Source: Diogma glabrata
Taxonomy: Eukaryota > Arthropoda > Insecta > Diptera > Cylindrotomidae
Direction: 5' to 3'
Length of the DNA: 64,000 bases
Assembly (NCBI GenBank): GCA_963693315.1
Contig: OY856187.1
Location: 426,925,748-426,989,747 of the forward strand
The notes under the pieces are model-generated. The model was given only the letters and a program-made list of their open reading frames with translations. It ran no database searches and was not told the DNA's origin. Every line of letters begins with the position of its first letter. The stretch's first letter is position 1. Made by a program: the position numbers and the translations under genes. Below are positions 23,881 through 35,039 of the stretch, in pieces.

Positions 23881-24269
23881 TTTGCTGTTTTATCGTACCA
23901 TTTCATGTTGACTAATTTCATTTATCAATCTATCCAGATTATTTGCTGATCTTAAATAAAGCCAATTTGGATTTTCAAATATATTTTACCAATTATTTCC
24001 AATGCTCTACATGCGCTCTATGTGTTTTTATTAGTAATGGAGCATGTCACTGAAAGAAAACTTTGAGGAGCAGACTTAATATGCATAGCGCTGATGTTTG
24101 ATACTAATCGAAAAACCGGTCTAAGAATGACAGAATTTTTAGTGAAGGTTTTCGTTTTTTGGGTTTTGTGGATTTATTGCCATCGTCTTATTTCGACATT
24201 TCTGCCAGAGTTTTAAAAAAAAAATTTGGACAAACATAATAATAAGACTAATTTGTAGTATAATATAAA

Positions 24270-24296
24270 AATAATAATAATAATAATAATAATAAT
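24270..24296. repeat. (AAT)n microsatellite
   Basis: About nine uninterrupted ATA/AAT triplets. Confidence 0.9.
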
Positions 24297-25254
24297 ATCA
24301 TTTATAAATCCAGACTTATATACTAATCTAAAACCAGTCAAATCACTTCATTTGTTGACATAGTTGCATATATTTTACCGGTTTCTTCAAATAACTTACA
24401 CTGTTTGTTTGTTTTTGAAATTAATGGGGACGCATATTTTTCTTAATAAGTAAAACACTTCCAACCTGTATTATTGATATTATTGTTCACAATCCTTTTC
24501 TTCAATACAAAGGTTCCATTGCAAAAACTTGCTGCATCAATGTTTCTAAAAAGAGGAAAAGAATCGCCCATGTTCTATATTTTTAACATGTATAACATAT
24601 ATATAAACCAAATGAAATATGTATTACACATGTATATACACCAAAGCAAGAACATGTTTGTTGTAAATTAGAAATATTTGTTGCAACGTAATGTGTTGGA
24701 TGCATATAATTGTATTATGTATGTATATAATAAATATATAAATGTATATAATTTTCATCTAAATGAATTTGTTTGTCACATTATACTTTAATTTTCCATT
24801 TGAATGGTAGTTCTGTTTTGCGGAAAAAAAACCGATCAACGATAACTGAGTGAAAGTTGAATAAACCCAAGTATAAAATATAATATACATTTAGGCAAGC
24901 CATTAGGAAAATTAAAATTATTAATTAAGAAAACTAAATTAAATTTTAAAATTTCGACTCCGAGGTGCATTAGTACCTGCTAATGGCCTTCTCCTGGCAA
25001 AATTTCAGATTCCTGTGTGCTACAGATTTCGCTGGAGAGCGCACGCAGACAGACAAACACTTTATTTTATTATTATAGATTATAGATTATAGATGTATTT
25101 GATTCAATACAATATAATAGAATTTGAATTGAAAAAATTCCAATTACTTCTTTACTTGCTTGAGTTTAATTGATCTCAAAAAATTCAAAATTAATAATAG
25201 ATTGTGTTTTTCTTTTTTTATAATAATTTTTAAGTTTACCAATTTAGTTAAACT

Positions 25255-25940
25255 AGTTAAACTAAATAGTTAAACTATTTGCTTTGTTTAAAAACATAAG
25301 TTTTAAATGTTGAGAAAGAGAACAAATTCAAATCAATATTGTTGAAAAGAGAATTATGATTTCTTTGCATTCGGATTAAGGGAGAAATATTTCTGAAATT
25401 ATTTGAAAAAGTAGGAATATCAAAACATAGTTGGATTCTAATTTGGGAATTGTTATAAACCCTGTTTCTTAAACAGTCACCAAGATCAGAACAAAACATA
25501 AAACCATTTTCGATTTTGTACAGAGCAATTTCATCCATTGCTTTGCTTGCCTTCTTAAATAGAGAGACATTAGATTATATCTTTCATAGCGAATAAGATG
25601 CTCTTTGTATGGCAAATTTGTAGTTTAAGAATCTGGTGCATTTGCGCTGTACTTTTTCAATTTTTTGAATATGGGTAGTTTATATGAAGGGTTCCAAATT
25701 TGACAGTATTGATCGTATCATTGCTTTAAAAAATGAAATAAAAAATTGCTGTTTTTTAAAATCCGATCCAACTCATTTCAAGCCACGATTGACCATTTCG
25801 TCAATATGCATGTTAAAGTTTAACATCCATAACAAATCGTGGTTAGAATTTTCTCCGATGACCGACGAAATCAAAAAGGGAAGGCTAGCAGAAATATTTG
25901 CTATATTTGCAGAAAGCAGATAATATTTTTTATCTCAAAT
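25255..25940 (-). pseudogene. LINE C-terminal fragment, - strand
   Basis: On the - strand a decayed thumb region (NFNMHIDEMVNRGLK, about 25795-25840) leads into IWNPSY, a KKIEKVQRKCTRFLNY-like stretch (about 25630-25680), then the open part DEIALYKIENGF...CSDLGDCLRNRV at 25275-25538 and DIPTFSNNFRNISPL. This is the usual order after the polymerase in insect LINEs whose C-termini read '..VQRRFTRFL..'. Stops and slips separate the parts. It differs from the LINE at 28381, so a second family is present. Confidence 0.72.
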
Positions 25941-26057
25941 TGTAAAATCCCAACTTTTGGATCTCTATCTCACATCTATCCCATATATTACGAGTATCGG
26001 TAAGAGTAGTATTGGAAATTCTTTCCACTATTTAATTACATCAGTTATCAAAACCGA

Positions 26058-26705
26058 TTTTTTTAATAAAATGTGTTGTACTTATAGAAGAAATATGTCA
26101 CAACAATGCCTAAAACCTTTTAAGACCGAGATCCTACAACAACATGCGTTCTAAGGTGTTGATGGATGCAAATCTTGTGTGTTTGTTTTATTTTTTTAAT
26201 TTTGTTAAAGAACGGATAGCTAAATAACAAACCCTATCACATGCAAAATATGATAAAGGCCAATATTTCATATTCCAGAGCTATTAAAAATAAAATAATA
26301 ATTAAAAGCAAATTTGTTTTAAAAATTTGCAGGAACAAAATAAAAATGGGGCTGCCAATAATTCAGATAGTGGAATCATGATCATGTGATGCACTGTCTT
26401 TCTTAATAATGAAAGCCAAGATATTGAGTTATATGAAGGGCCTTCCTTAGAGCAAGCAAAAGCGTGGTGTCATCAAGGAATATTTCACAGCTAAGATTGA
26501 GGGTGCTACCGTTGAATGAATGCAGTTCATTTGCAAGCACCCCTAAGATATCACCTTGACTAGTGATATCACATTACTATTGCCAGTGGTATGTGATGTT
26601 TCAAGTTAACTCGTATGTCAATAGCAGAGATTGGAAGTACGCGGATTTTGCCACACCCTGAAATAAAAAAACATACAAATCAATAAAACCTGATCCCTCT
26701 ATGGT
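26058..26705 (-). mobile_element. Rep-B composite retroelement, well kept
   Basis: On the - strand it starts near CAGGGATCAGGTTTTATTG, contains GATATCACTAGTCAAGGTG, AAGAAAGACAGTGCATCACA and a TTGTTTTATTTT tract, and ends with the LINE-like tail (AACGCATGTTGTTGTAGGAT, then CTTAAAAGGTTTTAGGC and AACACATTTTATTAAAAAAA) at 26058-26160. The head is unrelated to the LINE; the last 100-130 bp are LINE-derived. Confidence 0.75.
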
Positions 26706-27527
26706 AGATTGTTAAGGCCAACGGTACGCGATGCTCTCAAGCAGTCAGACATCCATGTACTTAGCATGAGCAATGTCGCTTAATTTCGGTAATCTGACGG
26801 GAACCGGTGATTTCAACATGCCATGTTCGTTGACAACAATTAATTCATAAAAACACTAAAAATTAGAGTTCACAAATTCCGTAAATCTTTCGCATCGCAA
26901 AAATGGACGCCAATGGTCTCCAAACTTTTTTCCACAGTTTCCCCTGTCGATCATCATTGATTTCATACTGTCGATATAAATGTTTCTGCTCAAATCTTCA
27001 CTGAAACTATTCAATTCGTTATTTATAAATTCGTTCCCTTTTTTAATAATTAAATGGTAACAAAACTATTTGTTTTCGAAAGCAGCCTAATTGACTCTTA
27101 GAAACAAAAAAAGATTATTTATATTGGGAATCATAACAAAAATTACGTTAGTCGTTCCCGTTTTATCGAAAGGCCAATCAAATACTAAATAAGGTAATTA
27201 AAAAGAATGAAGTCTTTTGCTTTAAAACTTTTAGAAATACGTACTGACTGCTTCAACAAACTTGTCTTTTAAATTTGGGATCAATCACGTAATGGGAAGT
27301 TACTTAAAAATGGATCACAAAATAGTAACTATCATAACTGTCAAAAGTCAAGTTAAATAAAAGTGTGTAAAAACCAGAAATCACAGAGCAAAAACGCGAA
27401 AACTTACGACAGTGTCAATTTCTGATAAAAGATTTTGCAATGCCATTAATTCAATAAATTCTGTTACCAAATCTTCTATCTCTTACTATTAAATTCATAC
27501 CAGACACCTAAATCTTAGCAAAAGGCT
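26706..27527. other. Intergenic, nothing recognised
   Basis: Slightly less AT-rich at 26730-26840, but no open frame, RNA or repeat could be supported. Confidence 0.5.
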
Positions 27528-28040
27528 TTCGATTTTATTTTTTTTCAAAGTATGGGAAACAAAAACCAGTGTTTCATAACATAACACGTACTTATTACGC
27601 ATAAGGTAAAAAGCAAATTGTTTTAAAAAATTTGCGAAACAAAACTAAAATGTAATTACCAATAATCCAGCTAGTGGCACATTCCTTGATCATGTAACGC
27701 ACTATCTTCCTCAATAATTGGACCGCACGTATAGAGCTGTATGAAGGTTCGTTTCTTTGAGGAAGAAATAGCGTATCAAAATCAGGGGATATTCCATAGC
27801 TATAAGATTGAGAGTGGTACCATTGACTAAACAGAGGTTATCTACCAGCACCTCCAAGATATCACTTTGGCTAGTGATATAACACTGCTATTGTCAGTGC
27901 CCAGTGATATGTGATATCTCACCTTAACTCATATTTTAATAGCAGGTACTAGAGTATGCGGACTTGTCACAACCGAAAATCAAAAATTAACAAACAATTT
28001 ACAATTACCAAAACTGATCCCTGCATGCGTATTTTTATTG
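27528..28040 (-). mobile_element. Rep-B composite retroelement, tail missing
   Basis: The same order of words as 26058-26705 on the - strand, from ACGCATGCAGGGATCAG to ATGAAACACTGG. The LINE-like tail is absent, and a Rep-A unit begins shortly after on the other side. Confidence 0.68.
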
Positions 28041-28079
28041 CTCTTCAATAAAATGGTTAACAATTTTATGATTTGGGTA

Positions 28080-29240
28080 ATATTTATGGTTCTATGTTTG
28101 TCAAAAAAAATTGCGGAACAAAACCTATGAAAATCATTCTTCTGACACACCTTACGGTTTTTTTTGACACACTTATAATACAATAATTAAGCTCCTGGTC
28201 TCACATACAGATTCCAATTATAAAGAAATCTCCACATGCAATGTTACTACTTATTATCGCTTAAATTAAACGTTTTTAAGCAAATAAGTATAGGAAAATT
28301 ATTTTTTTTGACACACTTAATTTTTTGACACACTTTCGGTACAGTTATCGAACACATCGTCATTTCGGCTCTTACCATTAATGAAATCTATGTTTGAACC
28401 AATAGGTGAATGTAAAAACATTCGTTTATTGGGTGTCACAGTTTCAAATGACCTACTCTGGAACGATCATGTAATGGCGATGGCAAAAAGCGCGTCTAAA
28501 AAACTCGGCCCCCTGAATAGATGCAAAAAATTTTTCACTCCATACCAATTGCTCCATGTTTATAAGTTCTATATTCGTCCCTGTATGGAGTACTGCTGTC
28601 AAGTTTGGGGTGCTGCCTCTGTTTCCATCTTGGCCCTCTTGGACTCTGTTCAAAAGCGGGCTATACGAATTGTGGGTGATCGAACTTTGACATCAAAACT
28701 TGATTCCCTACAACATCGTCGCACTGTTGCTGACCTCGTTGTTTTTTACAAATATCGTCATCAGCACTGCTCAGATGAAATCAGCGGCATCATGCCTCAA
28801 ACTTATTCTTACCCCCGTTCCACTCGGCAATCGGCTGCCGCAACCGGTGAAACGGTAAAGATCCCGCGCTGTCATACCGGCAGATCGCAGAGAGATTTCT
28901 TTGTCCGAGCTGCGTACAAATGGAATAGTTTGCCGGAACACTTAGTCTCAGGTGGCTTCAACCCGCAGATGTTTAAAAAAAGCGTTAATCTACACCTTAG
29001 AACGCCAGTTGTTGTGGGATCCAGGTCTAGACCCAGGTCTTAAAAGGTATTTACGTGTTGTTGTGACACATATTCTAAACCCTATTACACAACACATTTT
29101 ATTTAAAAAAAAAAAAAAAATAGAAACAAAATTTTTTGAAATCGTTCCAGCAGTTTTCTAGTTTCCGTCGGTTGTGAGTTTATGACGGCCGGCCAACAGA
29201 TGATGACATTTTTACTTCAACACAATTGAAAAATGCGTGA
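28080..29240 (+). repeat. Rep-A 3' part, split by a LINE
   Basis: 28080-28380 matches the Rep-A 3' part (TTCTGACACACC, TTCGGTACAGTTATCGAACA, TTTCGGCTCTTACCATT). 29105-29240 continues with TTTTTTGAAATCGTTCC and GACGGCCGGCC. The LINE 3' end lies exactly between them, as the intact copy at 43800-44040 shows. Confidence 0.82.
28381..29110 (+). pseudogene. 5'-truncated LINE 3' end with poly-A
   Basis: An uninterrupted 220-residue frame encodes the end of a LINE reverse transcriptase: NIRLLGVTVSNDLLWNDH, then KKFFTPYQLLHVYKFYIRP, MEYCCQVWG, LLDSVQKRAIRIVGD, LQHRRTVADLVVFYKYRH, CSDEI, and the basic ending RDFFVRAAYKWNSLPEHLVS. This resembles the thumb and C-terminus of Jockey/CR1-group LINEs. No polymerase motifs are included, so it is a classic 5'-truncated insertion and not a gene. 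It ends ACACAACACATTTTATTT plus a 15-A run, so its poly-A is still present and it is young compared with the other LINE pieces. Its last 130 bp are the tail found in Rep-B. Confidence 0.88.
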
Positions 29241-29889
29241 AGTAATGAAATCTATCGAAGAAAAATAATCGTATACATACCCCAAATTTGGTTTTTTATT
29301 TGGTTTTGGACCATCTTGAATCTAAATAGTACTAACAAAAAGTGTATGTCTGTAGATTTGTGGATGGATTGGTTGCGTTGACAAAAACGCATAGGATGCT
29401 GATGAAACTTTAGTATATGATCTGGGTTCACTTGAAAATGGAAGATCTGAATTCGTTTCAAAATTGGACAAAATGACGAAGGTTCTTCCAAAAGCACCTT
29501 GTTTATTTGAATCTTCAATAACTTCTAATCATGGCTTAAAAAATTTTTTTTAATTTTTTAAGGTGTTTAGTCCTTCTATACTCTTCAGTTACAAATCGAT
29601 TTTCGAGAAAGATTTTATTAGGTTTTGGGGTACATAGGACCTTGCAACAGGTGATTCTTTTCACTTTGTATTTTGTGTTTGTTGGAAGCATACAAAATTC
29701 GTTCGAGAAAACATTTTAATGAAACTTTGACGTCAGATGTAAATATGTATGATAAACAGCTGATTAGTTTTTTAACGATATCGAATAAAGTGGTAGGAGA
29801 TCTCTCGAGCACCTGTTTTTAAAGCTCAATAATATCTGTAACTAATAATCGAGTTATTCGGATTAAATTTTGTTTTATACATTCTTGTT
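29241..29889. other. Intergenic, no gene seen
   Basis: Open frames on the - strand at 29252-29518 and 29618-29812 show no motif and are AT-rich chance frames. I see nothing else. Confidence 0.5.
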
Positions 29890-32186
29890 CGGGTTCCGTT
29901 TTTTATACGGAACACTATCGGTAGAAACACAACACGGACGATAAAAAAAACGTCTACAATTTCGCTGTTGTAACCACAACAAAGGCGTCAGCGTGAAAAG
30001 CTGTCAAAAATAAAATTGCATAAACTAAAATACTTAGTTCTTTGTCAAAATTAATTTCACAAATTTCAATTTTAAGAATAACTAATTTTTACTAATAAAT
30101 AAATAATAATAATTATTCTACTAATAACTAATTTTAAAAATAAAAAACAAAATACAAATTATAAAAATATATAAAGGAATAAAACCGAACGTTGACAACT
30201 CAAAACAAAACGATTACAACCTCAGAAACGCGAAAAACATCAGAAAATCATATTTTTCAGTTGGTGGCACTGTCACAATAACATTAAAAATTACCCTTGT
30301 AGCCAAATAAAAATAAAATTGATATCTGGCAATAATCATCGCCGACGATAAATTAGAAACAGAATCTAAATTTTCTCCGACGAAAAAAACTTTTTCGTTT
30401 ATCGCTGTAGTTGTGTTGTATGTATCCTGTGTATTCTAATGTTGCTAACGTCGTCGTCGGACGATTTCGCCCGTGTTGTGTTTTTAGCTTATAAGTGATA
30501 ATAAAACGTGTTTTTCGCATTATTTCGATTATCTCGTGGACCAATAATCCTATGGACCTAAAATTTGAGGTGCTATAAAACTAACTTATGCACACAAGAT
30601 GACAGATATGAAAAAATAAATAAAGTTGTTTTCGTTTGTTTTATAGAGGTACGATGTTGAAGCCTTTGAGAATATACATTTTTTTATCGAGACGAATAGG
30701 GTATCATATGAAAGGGATTCACTTCAGTATTCCTTAAAGATGTATTTAGGAATTTTACACCCCACCATTTTTTATATAGTTTTGAAAAATGACGTTTTCT
30801 TATTGTTTTATTACCCCGATTAATTCCGACCCTACTTCATCGAAAATCCTAAAATCTATTTGGAATGATAGGAAAATGAGTAGGTTTTTAATGAAAAATA
30901 TAGAAAAGTGGCAAATACTCATAACTAAATTCATTAAAGGGTTGGGAATAAGAAGGGGTAAGAACATCATTTAAAACCAGGTCAAATGGGGTGTCATATG
31001 AAAGAGTACTTGATTTTAGAAACATTACCATTTTTTTAGAATTTTGCAATGCATCGTTTTCGAATTATTGTCAAAAAAGTGACACAAAAAGTTGGTCCAC
31101 CCCTTGGATTTCGACCTTAATTGACAGAATAATTTGAAAAAGTTCACAGAGATAGGAAATTTGATAAACTTTGAACGAAAATTATAGCAAAGTCTCAAAT
31201 AATTATACTTTTGTGATTTTAAGGGATTGGGGTGGGGAAGAATGAAAAAAAACTTTTTTGACCCAAGCGAGTGGGGTATCACTTGAAAGAGCAGCTAATA
31301 TAATAAACATTTCAATTTTTCTTAGAACTTTGCGGTTCACAGTTTTTGAGTTATTCTAAAAAATGTGCAAATTTCAGACCAGATTGGCAGAAAATTCACA
31401 GAGAGAGAGAGGAAGTTTGCTACATTTTGAATGAAAACCATAGCGAACTCGAGTTCAAGCGAGTTGGGTGTCATTTGTAAGAGTACCTAAACTAAGAAGC
31501 ATTGCAATTTTTTTAGAATTTTGCGGTGCACAGTTTTTGAGTTATTCTAACAAATGTGCAACTCTCAGACCGATCCCCTTACGTTTCGACACTGATTGAC
31601 AGAAAAAATTCATAGAGACAGGAAGTTTGTTATATTTTGAACGAAAATCACAGTGAATTCTCAAAAAATTATATTTCTGTGTGTTTAGGGGATAGGTGTA
31701 GGAAGGGTAAAAAAATTTTTTGACCCTAGCGAGTGGGGTGTCATTTGAAAGAGCACCTTATCTAAAAACCATTGCAATTTTTTTTAGAATTGTTCGGTGC
31801 ACAGTGTTTTAGTTATTGTTAAAAAATTGCTATTTTAAGTACTTATATGTATACCACCACCATCCTAAATTTCGACGCTGATTTATTTAAAAAATATTCC
31901 CTATTTACAAGCTGGTTAAATCTTTCTCGAGCTAATATAAACAGTTATATGGATAAGATTTAACTTCAAGTAACATTTTTTGTGTCATTTTTTATCAATG
32001 TCGATGTGATTGACATTTACTATTGACGTCACCGATTTAACATTTATTCTGTTATGTGTCCATAGTCTGGCGATATAAAGACTTTACAACACAACTTTTT
32101 TGTCATTTATTTTGATATTGTGTTCTTTTACATTCACAGAACCCTTGGCGAGCGAATTTTATTCGCACTTGTCCGACTTTTTTTTT
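29890..32186 (+). mobile_element. GGGTTCCG-family element, near full length
   Basis: The 5' end GGGTTCCGTTTTTTATACGG and the 3' end AGAACCCTTGGCGAGCGAAT, then TTATTCGCACTTGTCCGAC, contain a subterminal inverted GGGTTCCG/AGAACCC pair and a GCGAAT/ATTCGC hairpin. The interior at about 30930-31830 holds three or four units of about 240-300 bp, each with GTGGGGTGTCATTTGAAAG, TTGCGGTGCACAGTTTTTGA and a GACAGAAAAA word. There is no ORF. Similar terminal sequences are frequent in moth genomes, by my recollection. Confidence 0.72.
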
Positions 32187-33281
32187 GAATAAAATACAAT
32201 GCGTTTTACTATATAAGATATGGTCACTAAATAAAAAAAAACTAACTAATAATAAGAAAAACTAACTAATAATAATAAGGATAAAAAGCCGTTTCAACTA
32301 ATAAATAACACATTGGAAAATTTGAAAAGTTTTTTATATCGGTATTTGATTTTTAACGTATTGTTCACATAGCATTTAAATTCATTTTTTGTCAGTGATT
32401 GGAAATTAAATTGGCTATAATATTCCATCATCTTAATGTACTCATTAAAGTCTTTATAGATGACGGATTTTTGCGAATACTTGCGAATATTCCATATAAA
32501 CCAATAAATCAACAAAACAAATATAACCCTCAAATTTGCTACTATTTTGAATCTAAATAATTTCGAATTTTTGTTTCTAAAATTGAACATTCAAGAATTT
32601 GTTTTCTCGTGAATAAATTCCATTTGGCTAACGATGATCTAACGAATATTTCGATAATATCAATCGAACCATAAATAATTTTTTTTCTTATAAAATCCAA
32701 ATCCATATTAATGAATTAAATAAATTGAATGCCAACAAAGATACATACTTGAACAAGTAACCATTAGTCAAGATCATATCAGTTATTAAAATCAACCAAG
32801 AAAATTCGATATAATTAACAGTTACCCATTTATCTAATGAAAATAAATTTAAAAAGAAATCAGTAAGACGAAGTGAGATGTACATATATATCGTTATATA
32901 TGATAGAATCGCTATCATCGTTTTTGTTATCAAAATCAGAAAACAAACTCGATATAATTACCTTGAGACTTTAAACAGTAAATTATTGTCTAATGTTAAG
33001 GTCAAAGTTGTATTTCTTGTAAATATAAATTACAATAACATTTCTATGTGACAAACAAAGATAAACTAAACTAAACCAAACAAAGTGTGCAATGTGAAAG
33101 CTTTTTTGAGTTGATGTCGAATTTAATTGTTGACTAAGATTTTTGGAGGTGTGTTCTTTCTAGAATAATAAATTACTATTAACAATGATAGTATAGGGTG
33201 GTGGTTCTTGTCTGTTATAAAATAGGGTTTCACTTTCCAAACTCAGGCATTCAAATACTTAATCAACGCAAAATGTTAGCA
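32187..33281. other. AT-rich interval; LINE scrap at right end
   Basis: The - strand frames at 32294-32590 and 32688-32933 are hydrophobic AT-rich translations without motifs. About 33210-33285 resembles the LINE linker at 60-150 (AATCAACGCAAAATGTTAGC). The hAT element inserted at its end. Confidence 0.5.
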
Positions 33282-33505
33282 TCTTACAGCATTGGCGTAA
33301 CTAGAAAATTGTTCTAGGGTGGGCCTGGCCCCAATAATATTGCTGAGTAAAATAATTAATAAAGTTTCCATTTTTATTTTTTTTAATACATAACGGGTGT
33401 GTCAATTTGAGGTTAATTTTCAAATTGACGGTCATTTAGATTTTTTTGCTAGATTATTTATGTTAGGTTAGGTTGCAGTGACTGTCACTAAAACACAACA
33501 TCAAG

Positions 33506-33778
33506 ATGACATACTTAGACCAAAATACGTCGGTTGTGATACCAAAGAATTTCGTTCCCCAACTCGAACCATTTGGAGCTTCTAATGAAGCTAAGTATTT
33601 GCGTGATTTTAAAATTATCCAGGTCGGTGAGAGTTTTAAATGTGTGCGTTTCAAAATGAGTTTGGCCTACAATGGGCGAATGCTGGACATGTGCAAAGTA
33701 GATGAAACGCTGGTTCCACCTGATCCTCCTCCTTACAGCTCCTGCAAATCAACACTTTGGTGCTTTCCAAGGATCTAG
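33506..33778 (+). CDS. Unrecognised 90-residue open frame
   Basis: The frame starts MTYLDQNTSVVIPKNFVPQL and ends Cys- and Pro-rich. It lies between the hAT left end and the copied segment, on the less AT-rich side of the window. I recognise no domain, signal peptide or membrane segment. It may be a remnant of hAT internal coding DNA or a captured fragment, or chance; a - strand frame overlaps it. No regulation is visible. Confidence 0.25.
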   Translation: MTYLDQNTSVVIPKNFVPQLEPFGASNEAKYLRDFKIIQVGESFKCVRFKMSLAYNGRMLDMCKVDETLVPPDPPPYSSCKSTLWCFPRI

Positions 33779-33815
33779 TGATGACTTTAACAATGAACTA
33801 GTTTTAGAAATCAGA

Positions 33816-34467
33816 ATCAGAAAAATGCAAACGTCTCGAAAAAAATGCAAACGGCGTGACTTGTCGGACCTGGGCGTTTGAATTTGTAGTTCTCAATGGT
33901 TTCGCCAAGAAAAATCAATGTAACTTCCAAAAATTCTTTATACTCGCTGCGTGGGTGTGATTTTTCCAACTCTTCATGACAAAAAATTACTAGAGCTTCT
34001 CACGAGTGTTGTGGAATTTTGTTTCCCAGTTTTTTGTCCGATATTCCACTTTTGAACATTGTTGGATTAATTTTACCATCGTCCCATGCCTTCTGAAATT
34101 TGTTGAACAGATAAACATCGGGTGCTGTGGTCTTTCCAAATTTGAGATCATAAGCAGCCTGTAGTTTAATCTCCAGTATGTGATGACGACATAGGAAACG
34201 AATCAAGTTGTGGCCAATCTTTTTTTCCACCTTTTTCTGGTCCAGTGTTACTTGATGTCGTGTCGTAACACATGGCTTCGACTTTATCAGTAAGATCCCA
34301 TTCTTCAAGGCATTCATATATCGCACTCGCAATCGATAAACCGCTCCCTTCTTTACATTATGGAACCGTTAATAACTTCTCCATATTACCAAATGTTACT
34401 ATGGTTGGCAAACGATCTACTTTACCATGTCCAGTTAATTCTGCTAGCAATGTATCCAAAAATAAAA
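33816..34467 (-). pseudogene. Element X transposase-like gene, truncated copy
   Basis: The - strand carries the N-terminal and middle part of the protein described at 39060-39960: TIVTFGNMEKLL, AMCYDTTSSNTG, then CRHHILEIKLQAAYDLKFGK. The frame changes between DTTSSNTG and CRHHI. It stops at the duplication edge at 33816, so the C-terminal part present in the other copy (FFDLEISFDEKRKMV) is missing. A dead duplicate. Confidence 0.75.
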
Positions 34468-34575
34468 ATTTGTGTTACTCAAACAAAGTCTAAATCTAAC
34501 ATAAAAATTTATTTTTTCTGCATTTTCGCAGAAATTTTTTTTTTTTGGATTTAAGAAGAAGAAATTCGATAAAAA

Positions 34576-34829
34576 CGCTTTCCTAAGATCAATTTCTACA
34601 TACTTAGGCTCGTTGGAATCGTAAAGTAATTAGCTTTTAATAAAAAATCGAAATTATGAGATATATTATATTTTAAGATGATTATATCTGATAAACATAA
34701 AAAATCCTATTATTCTGCTAATTTTCTTATCTTCGACGCCACTGCGCGGTGGGTAATTATTTTCCGATTTCAGTGAAACTGCATACACTTCATTTTCGAG
34801 TCAAAAGGAACATAAGTAGTCGGTGGGAG
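34576..34829. repeat. Right TIR of element X (derived copy)
   Basis: Ends AAGTAGTCGGTGGGAG; same sequence as 40069-40322. It is the reverse complement of 38532-38786, the left TIR of element X, which is not included in this copy. Confidence 0.85.
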
Positions 34830-34854
34830 GGATAAAAATAACAACTTCATAAGT

Positions 34855-34990
34855 TAGGTCATGTCTAGTACTCAAGGTTCAGTTTTATCCCACACTCTGT
34901 TTTTGATTTATATCAACGAACTGTTGAAAATCACCAGTTACACAATACATAGTTTTACAGATGATAGTACAATGCACAAGTCATTCATTC
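34855..34990 (+). pseudogene. LINE reverse transcriptase palm fragment
   Basis: A frame reading STQGSVLSHTLFLIYINELL and HSFTDDSTMH. QGSVLS..LF and F.DDS are conserved palm motifs of Jockey/CR1-group LINEs. It is cut by the GGCC cluster. The identical parent copy is at 40340-40490. Confidence 0.82.
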
Positions 34991-35039
34991 CCCTATATTC
35001 AAAAGGGGTAAAGTGCACAGACGAATAAATCCCACCCGG

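Larger units (their letters stand above)
23517..25092 (+). repeat. Interspersed repeat with (TTATAGA)n tail
   Basis: The start CTAGCAGGACCCAGCGTACG and TTGCTACGCCTATAAAA, and the end CAGACAGACAAACACTTTAT followed by ATTATAGATTATAGAT, resemble the termini of a very common insect interspersed repeat that ends in a short tandem tail. No protein remnant except a tiny LINE piece at 23825. The class is undetermined. Confidence 0.5.

Noticed and set aside
32294..32933. Two - strand frames that look like small membrane proteins
   Set aside because: Hydrophobicity is expected from AT-rich codons; no start context, motif or homology recognised.
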